Assembly (NCBI RefSeq): GCF_008373755.1
Contig: NZ_VUJV01000001.1
Location: forward strand, 992,001 to 1,056,000
Length of the DNA: 64,000 bases
Source: Nocardioides humilatus
Lineage (GTDB): Bacteria > Actinomycetota > Actinomycetes > Propionibacteriales > Nocardioidaceae
Reading direction: 5' to 3'
Positions 53,719-61,476 of this stretch are shown here, piece after piece. The translations under genes and the position numbers were made by a program. The first letter of the stretch is position 1; each line of letters begins with the position of its first letter. The notes beneath the pieces were generated by a model that ran no database searches, was not told where the DNA came from, and saw only the letters and a list, made by a program, of their open reading frames with translations.

Positions 53719-54863
53719 GCGAGCCCAGGCAGCGCGCTGACGTCGGGTCGTACGACGACATCGCCGAAGCCGCGATCCGGACCACCGGTCTCAGCGACTT
53801 CGGCGGCACGGCGCACGAGGAAGGGTTGCGGCTGCTCGTCGACGACCTCGCCTCCGCCGAGGCCGGCCTGACGCCGATCGGCAACTACTTCCACCGCTCG
53901 CAGGTGAAGAGCGCCCTGGTCGGGCGGCTGATGACCGAAGCGCGCTTCCAGGAGTTCCCCCAGCACGCCGACGTCGCGATCGAGCGCCCGATCTTCGTGG
54001 TGGGCCTCCCCCGCACCGGCACCACCGCGCTGCACCGGCTGCTCTGCGCCGACCCCGGCCACCAGGGCCTCGAGCTGTGGCTGACGGAGTTCCCCCAGCC
54101 GCGGCCACCGCGGGAGACCTGGGAGGACGACCCGATCTTCAACGCGATGCAGGGCGCCTTCCAGCAGCACCACGTCTCCAACCCGGAGTTCATGGGCATC
54201 CACTACATGGATGCGACGTCACCCGAGGAGTGCTGGCGGCTGCTGCGCCAGACCGGGAAGTCGATCTCGTTCGAGTCGCTCGCCAACGTCCCGCGCTACT
54301 CCGAGTGGCTCGCCCGCCAGGACTGGACCGACGCCTACGAGCGGCACCGCCAGAACCTCCAACTGGTCGGGCTGCACGACCAGGACAAGCGCTGGGTCCT
54401 CAAGAACCCGTCGCACCTGGTCGCGCTCGACGCGCTGATGAAGGTCTACCCCGACGCGCTCATCGTGACCACGCGGCGCGACCCGGTGACGTCGATCGCG
54501 TCCGCCTGCTCCCTGTCCGCCGAGGCGACCGCCGACATGTCGACGACGTTCGTCGGCGAGACCATCGGCCGCACCCAGCTCGGCATGCTCGAGCGGTCGT
54601 GGCAGGCGTTCACCGAGGCGCGGAAGCACTACGACCCGGCGCAGTTCGTCGACGTCGACTACCGCGGCTTCGTGACCGACCCGCTCGGCACGGTCGCCGG
54701 CATCTACGACGCGTTCGACATCCCGTGGAGCGACGCCGCTCGCGCTGAGGTCACCCGCATCGACGAGGAGTCCCGCACCGGCCAGGCTCGTCCGTCGCAC
54801 CGCTACGACCTCGGCGACTACGGGTTGACCGAGGACCAGGTCCGCGCCGCGTTCGACCTCTGA
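53715..54863 (+). CDS. Sulfotransferase family protein
   Basis: A 382-residue protein of the actinobacterial Sulfotransfer_3 group. The PAPS 5'-phosphosulfate loop reads VGLPRTGTTALHRLL near residues 94-108, a catalytic-base type segment KRWVLKNPSHLVALDAL near 220, and a 3'-phosphate-binding TTRRDPVTSIAS near 250. The ATG at 53715 overlaps the SDR stop (ATGA). Members occur widely in steroid/lipid clusters, where the true acceptor is usually unknown. Confidence 0.87.
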   Translation: MSEPRQRADVGSYDDIAEAAIRTTGLSDFGGTAHEEGLRLLVDDLASAEAGLTPIGNYFHRSQVKSALVGRLMTEARFQEFPQHADVAIERPIFVVGLPRTGTTALHRLLCADPGHQGLELWLTEFPQPRPPRETWEDDPIFNAMQGAFQQHHVSNPEFMGIHYMDATSPEECWRLLRQTGKSISFESLANVPRYSEWLARQDWTDAYERHRQNLQLVGLHDQDKRWVLKNPSHLVALDALMKVYPDALIVTTRRDPVTSIASACSLSAEATADMSTTFVGETIGRTQLGMLERSWQAFTEARKHYDPAQFVDVDYRGFVTDPLGTVAGIYDAFDIPWSDAARAEVTRIDEESRTGQARPSHRYDLGDYGLTEDQVRAAFDL

Positions 54864-54876
54864 TAGACAGCGGGGC

Positions 54877-55371
54877 ATGGTCACTCCGCGCCAGTTGTTG
54901 CTCGTCGTCTTCCCCCTGCTGCTCGCGTCGTGCAGCACGGGCGGGGACGACGCGAAGTCGGGTCCGAGCGCGTCCGATGCGGAGGCCGTCGTACGCGACT
55001 TCTACGGCGCGTTCGGGCAGGGCCACTTCGATACCGCCTGCGCCTACTGGTCCTCGGACTATGCCGCCGTGTCGGTGAAGCGCTGGAACGACGACGGCTA
55101 CGGCGAGCCGGTCAAGGACTGCCCCGGCCTGCTCGCGTCGCTCAGCGACGTCTACGCCATGGTCGGCGACCCAGCGGACCAACTCGAGGTGACCGACACC
55201 GAGGGCGAGCTGACCGACGACACCACGGCCCGCGTCGATGTCACGATCGCCTCGAGCCAGGGCGACGCGGAGACCTACCTGCTCACCCTCACCGACGGCG
55301 ACTGGCTGATCACGGGCGACGACCCCGGCTCCGACATGCTCGATTCCTCGACCGCGACCCCCTCGGGGTAA
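54877..55371 (+). CDS. Putative lipoprotein
   Basis: A 164-residue exported protein with a lipoprotein signal (LLLVVFPLLLASC, lipid on Cys19) and an NTF2/DUF4878-like domain: SDAEAVVRDFYGAFGQGHFDTACAYW at about 32-58 and YLLTLTDGDWLITGDDPG near the end. It starts 13 bp after the sulfotransferase stop, in the same direction, and may share its transcript. Function unknown. Confidence 0.75.
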   Translation: MVTPRQLLLVVFPLLLASCSTGGDDAKSGPSASDAEAVVRDFYGAFGQGHFDTACAYWSSDYAAVSVKRWNDDGYGEPVKDCPGLLASLSDVYAMVGDPADQLEVTDTEGELTDDTTARVDVTIASSQGDAETYLLTLTDGDWLITGDDPGSDMLDSSTATPSG

Positions 55372-55398
55372 CGGGGGACCTGCGCGTCACAAGGCGGA

Positions 55399-56826
55399 TC
55401 AGGGGCGCCGCGTGACCCGGACCAGGGCGCCGCGGCGGGGGACGCTGGTGATGTTGCGGACGCGAGGCTTGTCGTCGCCGACCGCGGAGACGTCGTACGA
55501 CGTCAGCACCTCCCGCAGGATCTCGGCACCCTCCATCAGGGAGAAGCCGGCGCCGATGCAGCGGCGGACGCCGCCGCCGAAGGGGATCCAGACGTGGAGC
55601 GAGGGCGCTTCGGCGCCGGACAGCTCGGGGAGGAACCGCTCCGGTCGGAAGGCGTCAGCACCGGGGAAGTTCGAGTCGAGCTGGTGGCTCATCAGGATCG
55701 ACGGGCCGACGGTGGTGCCCTTCGGGAGCTCGTAGCCACCGACCGTGGCGGGCTGCATGAGGGTGCGCACGACCATCGGGATGACCGGGTGCAGCCGCAT
55801 CGACTCCTTGAGCACGGCCTCGAGCCAGGCCTGGCCGTCCTCGCCGCTCGCGGCTGCTGCGCGGGTGCGCGCCAGCAGCTCCGGATCACGGCCGAGCTCG
55901 TAGAGCGCCCACGAGAGCGCGCTCGCGGTCGTCTCGTGCCCGGCGAGCAGCAGCGTGATGAGCTGGTCCCGCAGCTCGGTGTCGTCGAGCTGGTCGCCCG
56001 GCTTCTCGGGATCGCCGGCCGACATCAGTCGTGACAGGACGTCCTTGCGGTCGGCGATGTCGGTGGCCAGCCGCCGCTCGCGGATCTCGGCGTAGATGAG
56101 CCGGTCGAGCTCGACCGCGTTGTCGATCGTCCGACGCCACGGGCCGAAGCGTTGCAACCGCGGGTAGGCCCAGCCGAGGAGGATCGCCGGGTTGATGTCG
56201 ACGGTCGCCGTCACGCGCGGCCGCAGCTCGGCGAGCCGCTCCTCGTCGGTCACGCCGAAAACGACCCGCAGGATGATCTCCAGCGTCAACGCGTTCATCC
56301 GGTCCAGGGACCTGAACTCCTCGCCGTCCTGCCAACCCGCGACGGTGTCGGCCGCGACCTCGGCGACCATCGCCCGGTAGCCGCGCAGGGCGTGGCCGAG
56401 GAACGCCGGCATGACGAGCTTGCGAGCGCGGTGGTGCTCGGCGCCGTCCTGCAGCAGCAGGGAGTGCTCCCCCATGATCGGGCCGAGGACGGAGTTGCCC
56501 TTGCCCGCGTGGAAGACCGCCGGGTCGGCCGCGAAGATCTCCTTGGTGACGTCAGGGTTGACGAAGAGCACGAGCGGGCGCGACTTCGGGATGAGCCGGA
56601 CGGTGTAGGCCTCGCCGTACTTCTTGTAGAGGTAGGGGTGGAACTGGTGCCGGAAGCGCATCAGCGCGATCGTCTGCACGAGCGCCGGCCAGCGTGGTCC
56701 CGGCGGCAGCTCGGACCGCGGGATCGGCGGCAGGCTGGGGTCGCCGATCAGTGTCGCCTTGTGGAAGCGCTTCAGGGTCAGCGGGCGGGTGTCGACCAAC
56801 GTGTCGTCGGTCAGCTCTGCGGTCAC
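55399..56826 (-). CDS. Cytochrome P450
   Basis: A 475-residue soluble P450 monooxygenase. The I-helix AGHETTASALSW near residue 295, K-helix ESMRLHP, and the haem loop FGGGVRRCIGAGF with the cysteine ligand near 428 are all intact. The N-terminal leader lacks a membrane anchor and the length suits the CYP110-like/lipid-hydroxylase type. The start is GTG 56826. No ferredoxin or reductase gene adjoins. The GAACCGGTTC palindrome lies 28 bp upstream. Confidence 0.93.
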   Translation of the reverse strand: MTAELTDDTLVDTRPLTLKRFHKATLIGDPSLPPIPRSELPPGPRWPALVQTIALMRFRHQFHPYLYKKYGEAYTVRLIPKSRPLVLFVNPDVTKEIFAADPAVFHAGKGNSVLGPIMGEHSLLLQDGAEHHRARKLVMPAFLGHALRGYRAMVAEVAADTVAGWQDGEEFRSLDRMNALTLEIILRVVFGVTDEERLAELRPRVTATVDINPAILLGWAYPRLQRFGPWRRTIDNAVELDRLIYAEIRERRLATDIADRKDVLSRLMSAGDPEKPGDQLDDTELRDQLITLLLAGHETTASALSWALYELGRDPELLARTRAAAASGEDGQAWLEAVLKESMRLHPVIPMVVRTLMQPATVGGYELPKGTTVGPSILMSHQLDSNFPGADAFRPERFLPELSGAEAPSLHVWIPFGGGVRRCIGAGFSLMEGAEILREVLTSYDVSAVGDDKPRVRNITSVPRRGALVRVTRRP

Positions 56827-56853
56827 CCGGACGACGGTACGCCGACCTGACGA

Positions 56854-56863
56854 GAACCGGTTC
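56854..56863. promoter_or_regulatory. GAACCGGTTC palindrome upstream of the P450 gene
   Basis: A 10-bp palindrome with an AAC-CG-GTT core like that of the KstR boxes but without the outer T/A positions. It is 28 bp upstream of the P450 start; its role is uncertain. Confidence 0.3.
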
Positions 56864-56897
56864 CTACCGTGGTCGGATCTTCGGGCCCCTGTCCGGG

Positions 56898-57455
56898 TCA
56901 GTCGGGGTCGGCCGTTCCTTGGATGCTGTCGAAGGGCACCCACGGCGACTGGCTGCACGGGTCCTCGGTGGGCTGGCACATGTGAGCGCGGGAGTCGGCC
57001 GACGCACCGCGGTTGTCGCCCAGGACGAACACGCTCTCCTCGGGGACCGGGCCAACCGTCCAGCGGCAACCGAACCCGACGCCTGCGCCGGCACAGGTCT
57101 TCCTGGGAAGGATGTAGGAGGCCTCGTCGATCGCCTCGCCGTTGACGCTGATGCGACCCGCACTGTCACAGCACACGATGGTGTCGCCAGGCACGCCCAT
57201 GACCCGCTTGATCAGGTGTCCCTCGTCGCCGCCACCCACGAGCCAGCCGCCGGGATCTTCGAAGTAGACGAGGTCACCGAGCTCCGGCTCGTAGTCGTCG
57301 GCCACCTCGGTGACACTGACCTCCTGCCCGGCATGGAAGGTCGGCGCCATCGAGTCCGTGGGCACGGTCACCGTGAAGGTGTCGAGCTCCTCCTTGCAAC
57401 CGCCGGCGAGCAAGCCGAGAACGATCAGGACCGCAACGACAACAGACCGGCGCAC
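56898..57455 (-). CDS. lepB: Signal peptidase I with lipoprotein-type leader
   Basis: A 185-residue S26 signal peptidase that removes leaders from Sec-exported proteins. The catalytic Ser lies in PTDSMAPTF near residue 35 and the Lys in HLIKRVMGVPGD near 82; VLGDNRGASADSRAH closes the active site near 142. Instead of the usual transmembrane anchor it begins MRRSVVVAVLIVLGLLAGGC, a perfect lipobox, so it would be lipid-anchored outside. This is unusual for the family. Starts at GTG 57455. Confidence 0.85.
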   Translation of the reverse strand: MRRSVVVAVLIVLGLLAGGCKEELDTFTVTVPTDSMAPTFHAGQEVSVTEVADDYEPELGDLVYFEDPGGWLVGGGDEGHLIKRVMGVPGDTIVCCDSAGRISVNGEAIDEASYILPRKTCAGAGVGFGCRWTVGPVPEESVFVLGDNRGASADSRAHMCQPTEDPCSQSPWVPFDSIQGTADPD

Positions 57456-57485
57456 GGTCCGGATGCTAGGGGCTCGGGATCCGCG

Positions 57486-60482
57486 TCAGCCGAGCAGTCC
57501 GTCGCGACGCGCGATCGCGGCGGCCTCGGTGCGACCGGCAGCGCCGAGCTTGCCGAGGATGTTGGAGACGTGGACGCTGACGGTCTTGGTGCTGATGAAG
57601 AGCTGGCGACCGATCTCGCCGTTGCTCCGCCCTTCGGCGACCAGGCGCAGGATCTCCCGCTCGCGAGCGGTGAGCCTCGTCGGCGCGGCCGTGGTGGCGC
57701 GCGCGGGAGCACTGCCGGAGGCCTGGAGCTCGTCGAGCAGCACGGTCGCACCGAGCTGGTGGGCGGCGGCGCGCGCGAGGTCGCCCTGCTCGCGGGAGAG
57801 GGCCGTGTCGCCCAGGAGCCGCAGGATGCCGGAGTAGGTCGTGCGTGCCTTGGCCAGCTCGGGGACGCTGTCGAGCTGCTCGAAGGCGGCGACCGTCGCC
57901 GCCCAGGCAGCGACCAGCTCGTCGCGCTCGGGCGGGTCGACGCCACCGACCCACCGGGCGCGCAGGTGCTCGGCCGCGAGACGCAGGCCCCAGGCCTGAC
58001 CCTCCGGACCCCACGCGGCGCCACTCGAGACGAACCGCTCGGCGACGAGGTCGCCCTCGGCGCGCAGCGTGGCGGCACGCTCGAGCACCTGGGGCCGGTC
58101 GCCGGCGCTCGTCGCAGGCAGCACCCGCGCGATCGCCCCTACGGCCTGTGCCGCGAGCCGGACCCGCGCCGGGAAGTGCTCGGTCCAGATCCGGGAGAGC
58201 ACGCCGACCACGTCGTCGTAGGCCGCGATGGCGCTGGCCAGGTCGCCGGCCTGAGCGGCCGACTCGATCTCGATGCCGGCCGAGAAGACCGCGACCCCGC
58301 CCTCGTCGGACCAGACCTTCCGGAGCCGCCGCAGCTCCGCGCTGACGTCGACCCCGCGGGTGGCGAGGATCGCCAGCCGGGTCGCCTCGATGATGGCCCG
58401 CGGGATGACCGGGCCGCCTTCGTCGTCGGCGATGCTGACGAGCTCGAGCGCGTCGTCCCACTGGCCCTGTGCGTAACGCACCCAGCCGAGCTGCCAGCGG
58501 GCCTCGATCGAGTAGGGCGCCCAGGGCAGGCCCACGGCAACGCCGCGGTCGACCGCCTCGGCGAACCACCGCGCGGCCTCCTCCCAGTCGGCGGCCTCCT
58601 GGTAGGAGCGCCCGAGCAGGAAGAGGGCGCGCAGCTCGGCGCTGACGGCACCCGCTTCGCGGGCACGTCGTACGGCGTCCTCGAGTGCGCCGCGAACCGC
58701 ATCTCCCGTGCCGTCCCCCCGCTTGAAGCGCAAGGTGCCGAGGGTCGTGACCACCTCGGAGGCGAGCACGGGCATCGCCAGTCGTTCGGCGAGGGCGAGG
58801 GCCTCGGTGGCCGCCGTCTCCGCTTCCTCCAATCGGTCGTAGCCGGCGAGGACGCGCGCGTGGGTGGCGAGCACCTTCGCCCGCAACGGGCTCTCGCCCA
58901 CCGGCGCGAGCGCGAGCGCCTGCTCGGAGATCGTCGTCGGGTCGAGCGTGGTCTCGATGATGCACAGGGACAGCGCGTAGTGGCTGAGCAGCCGGGCCCG
59001 GGCGGCGACAGGCGCATCAGCCGGAAGGCGCTCCAGGTGCTCGGCGAGCAGCCCGGCGGCTCGCTGGTTGTCGCCGGACGCACTGTGGGCATCGGCGGCG
59101 CGGACGACGATCTTCGACACGTCGAGGTCGAGCCGATCGGCGCGCTCGGCGTCCTCGAGCAGCTCGAGCGCGTGCTCGTAGTGACGGGCAGCCTCGTCGG
59201 GACCGCCAACGGAGAGCGCTTCGTCGCCGGCCTCGATGTCGGCTGTCGCGGCGCGGTCGAAGTCCATCGCCCGACGGGCGTGACGCGCCATCTCCGCCGA
59301 CGTGCCGCGGCCAGCCCCACTGGCGAGGGCAGCGACGTAGGCGCCGTGCAGGCGAACCCGCTCGCCCGGGAGCAGGTCGTCGTAGACGGCCTCACCGAGC
59401 AGCGCGTGACGGAACTCGTAGGTCTTGCTGCCCGCGACCAGGATGTTCATCTCGACGGCCTGCCGGATGCCCGCGTCGAGCTCGGCGGCCGGCAGCCCGG
59501 CCGCGGCCTCGAGCAGGTTGTGGCTGACCTTGCGGCCCGCGACGCTGGCGATCCGCACCACTTGCCGGGCCTCGTCAGAGAGCCGGTCGAGCCGCACGAG
59601 GAGCAGGTCGGCCAGGTCGTCGGGCACCCACTCCCCCGCGCCGGAGGCCACCAGTTCCTCGACGAAGAAGGCGTTGCCTTCCGCCCGACTGATGATCTCG
59701 ACCAGCTCGCGCTCACCCAGTCGCTCGGAGGCCAGCTCGGCGATCAGCTCGCGCACTGCGTCGTCAGGCAGCGGCGAGAGGGCGAGGCGCGTGACGGCCT
59801 GCAGGCGGGACCACTCCGCGACCTGCCGGCGGAGCGGGTGGCGGCGGTGGAGGTCGTCGGAGCGGTAGGACGCGACCAGGGCGACCGGGTTGGCGAAGTC
59901 GCGGGTGAAGAGGAAACCGAGCAGGTCGCGCGTCGACTGGTCGGCCCAGTGGGTGTCCTCGATGACGAGGATCAGCGGTGCGTCCGCAGCGGCCGCCTCC
60001 AGGAGGGCGTGGACCGCGTCGAACAGCTCGCCGCGGTCGGCTCCGCGCTCACCGTCGGCAGAGGTGTCGCCCGACGTGCGCACCCGTCGGCCGGGCTGCA
60101 GCCGACCGATCGCGGGGTGGCGGGCGGAGATCGCCTCGACCACCTCGGGGAGCTCGGCGTCGAACCGGCCGAGCAGCTCGCTGAAGGGGAGGTAGGGCAG
60201 AGCGCTGTCGCCGAAGTCGAGACAGTGGCCGGCCACGATCCGCCAGCCGGCGGCCTGAGCCTGGTCGCGGAGCTCGATGAGCAGGCGAGTCTTGCCGACG
60301 CCGGCATCGCCGCTGAGCAGTACGACGCCGTGGTGGTCACCGTGCGCGCGCACGCCGAGGACGTCGCAGAGCTGCTCGAGCTCGGCGTCGCGACCCACGA
60401 GGGTGCGGCTGGTGTGCGCTGCCACGGGCTCCATCATGGTGCCCAGGGCCGACAGCGGCGCGATGATTTCCGTCTGCGTCAT
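57486..60482 (-). CDS. Large ATP-binding LuxR-type regulator (LAL family)
   Basis: A 998-residue regulator. An AAA/NACHT-like ATPase occupies the N-terminus (Walker A LLSGDAGVGKTRLL near 55; Walker B LILVIEDTHWAD near 170), then tetratricopeptide-like helical repeats (about 400-900), and a C-terminal GerE helix-turn-helix (LTAREREILRLVAEGRSNGEIGRQL, STKTVSVHVSNILGKLGA). The start is ATG 60482 (MTQTEIIAPL). LAL regulators respond to nucleotides or metabolites and control secondary metabolism and catabolism. A small gene 60 bp upstream may be linked. Confidence 0.93.
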   Translation of the reverse strand: MTQTEIIAPLSALGTMMEPVAAHTSRTLVGRDAELEQLCDVLGVRAHGDHHGVVLLSGDAGVGKTRLLIELRDQAQAAGWRIVAGHCLDFGDSALPYLPFSELLGRFDAELPEVVEAISARHPAIGRLQPGRRVRTSGDTSADGERGADRGELFDAVHALLEAAAADAPLILVIEDTHWADQSTRDLLGFLFTRDFANPVALVASYRSDDLHRRHPLRRQVAEWSRLQAVTRLALSPLPDDAVRELIAELASERLGERELVEIISRAEGNAFFVEELVASGAGEWVPDDLADLLLVRLDRLSDEARQVVRIASVAGRKVSHNLLEAAAGLPAAELDAGIRQAVEMNILVAGSKTYEFRHALLGEAVYDDLLPGERVRLHGAYVAALASGAGRGTSAEMARHARRAMDFDRAATADIEAGDEALSVGGPDEAARHYEHALELLEDAERADRLDLDVSKIVVRAADAHSASGDNQRAAGLLAEHLERLPADAPVAARARLLSHYALSLCIIETTLDPTTISEQALALAPVGESPLRAKVLATHARVLAGYDRLEEAETAATEALALAERLAMPVLASEVVTTLGTLRFKRGDGTGDAVRGALEDAVRRAREAGAVSAELRALFLLGRSYQEAADWEEAARWFAEAVDRGVAVGLPWAPYSIEARWQLGWVRYAQGQWDDALELVSIADDEGGPVIPRAIIEATRLAILATRGVDVSAELRRLRKVWSDEGGVAVFSAGIEIESAAQAGDLASAIAAYDDVVGVLSRIWTEHFPARVRLAAQAVGAIARVLPATSAGDRPQVLERAATLRAEGDLVAERFVSSGAAWGPEGQAWGLRLAAEHLRARWVGGVDPPERDELVAAWAATVAAFEQLDSVPELAKARTTYSGILRLLGDTALSREQGDLARAAAHQLGATVLLDELQASGSAPARATTAAPTRLTAREREILRLVAEGRSNGEIGRQLFISTKTVSVHVSNILGKLGAAGRTEAAAIARRDGLLG

Positions 60483-60511
60483 GGCGGGGTCATGGAGGTG
60501 TGATGACGAAA

Positions 60512-60539
60512 CGACCGCCGGGCGGGTGCCCGGCGGTCG
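60512..60539 (-). terminator. Strong hairpin terminator after the small gene
   Basis: A 12-bp perfect stem (60512-60523 with 60528-60539) and 4-nt loop begin 2 bp after the stop codon of the small minus-strand gene and are followed on that strand by TTTCGT. Confidence 0.75.
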
Positions 60540-60541
60540 GT

Positions 60542-60676
60542 TCAGACGGTCTTCTCCGAGGCGGCCACGCGGCGCAGCCACGACGAACGCGAACGGTTGC
60601 CCCGGTGGGCGGCGATCGCCTTGCGCGTCTGCTGCTTGCGGTAGTCCATCTCGGCTTCGATGAAGTAGGGGTTCAT
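60542..60676 (-). CDS. 44-residue basic small protein
   Basis: A short gene, MNPYFIEAEMDYRKQQTRKA to the C-terminal AASEKTV, missed by length cut-offs. CAGGAG lies 6 bp before ATG 60676, the frame is closed, and a strong terminator follows the stop, all signs of a real gene. The product is basic (many Arg/Lys) and mostly helical, with an arginine-rich second half. Similar tiny basic proteins are seen near LuxR regulators in actinobacteria; the function is unknown. Confidence 0.75.
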   Translation of the reverse strand: MNPYFIEAEMDYRKQQTRKAIAAHRGNRSRSSWLRRVAASEKTV

Positions 60677-60849
60677 GGTGTGCTCCTGGGTTTGTTTCTG
60701 ACGACATCCCAGAGATTCGTCCCCTGAGGTAGCACCTCACATCGGGCAACTGCCTTATTCGGTGTGACCTAGGCGACCTCCTGAGCGTGCGCAGCTACCT
60801 CAGACGCCGCCCGCGACCGGTCAGGACGGCAGGTGGGAGACTCCACGGC

Positions 60850-61476
60850 GTGGAGTTCTCCGAGGTCGTACGCCGTCGCCGGATGACGCGCAGCTACACC
60901 GAGGACCCGGTGGATCCGGCCGTGGTCGAGCGGGCGCTCGACCACGCCACCCGGGCACCCAACGCGGGCTTCTCCCAGGGCTGGACGTTCATCGTGCTCG
61001 ACACCCCCGAGGACGTCCGCCGCTTCTGGACCGCCTCGACCGACAGCGTCGACGAGCCCGACCGCTGGCTCGCGGGGATGATGAAGGCGCCGGTCGTGAT
61101 CGTCCCGTGCAGCGTGAAGGCTGCCTACCTCGACCGCTACGCCGAGGCTGACAAGGGCTGGTCGGACCGGGCCGAGAAGCGCTGGCCGATGCCCTTCTGG
61201 GACCTCGACACCGCCATGGCCTCGCTGCTGATCCTGCAGACCGTCACCGACGCGGGCCTCGGCGCCTGCTTCTTCGGCATCGTGACCGACCGCCAGCTGG
61301 AGGTACGGCGCGCGCTGGGACTGCCCGACGACGGCGACCCCCACCCGATCGGCGCCATCACCATCGGCCACCCGGCCCCGCGGGCGACGGGGGCGACGGG
61401 ATCGGCGAGCAAGCGACGCCGTACGCCGTGGAATGAGGTGGCGCACCGCGGGCGCTACGGCGCAGGCTGGCAGTGA
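60850..61476 (+). CDS. Nitroreductase family protein
   Basis: A 208-residue FMN-dependent nitroreductase-fold protein: VRRRRMTRSYTEDPVD at residues 7-22 (FMN phosphate contact), RAPNAGFSQGWTFIV near 35, and a C-terminal DAGLGACFFGIV and GDPHPIGAITIGHPA. The start is GTG 60850 (VEFSEVVRRR); a longer frame from 60787 adds a basic stretch unlike the family. It is cotranscribed with the ABC exporter gene (1-bp overlap). Confidence 0.9.
   Translation: MEFSEVVRRRRMTRSYTEDPVDPAVVERALDHATRAPNAGFSQGWTFIVLDTPEDVRRFWTASTDSVDEPDRWLAGMMKAPVVIVPCSVKAAYLDRYAEADKGWSDRAEKRWPMPFWDLDTAMASLLILQTVTDAGLGACFFGIVTDRQLEVRRALGLPDDGDPHPIGAITIGHPAPRATGATGSASKRRRTPWNEVAHRGRYGAGWQ

Noticed and set aside
56694-60503. 1269-residue open frame on the plus strand
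   Set aside because: It is the antisense shadow of the P450, signal peptidase and LAL regulator genes, all of which have clear motifs.
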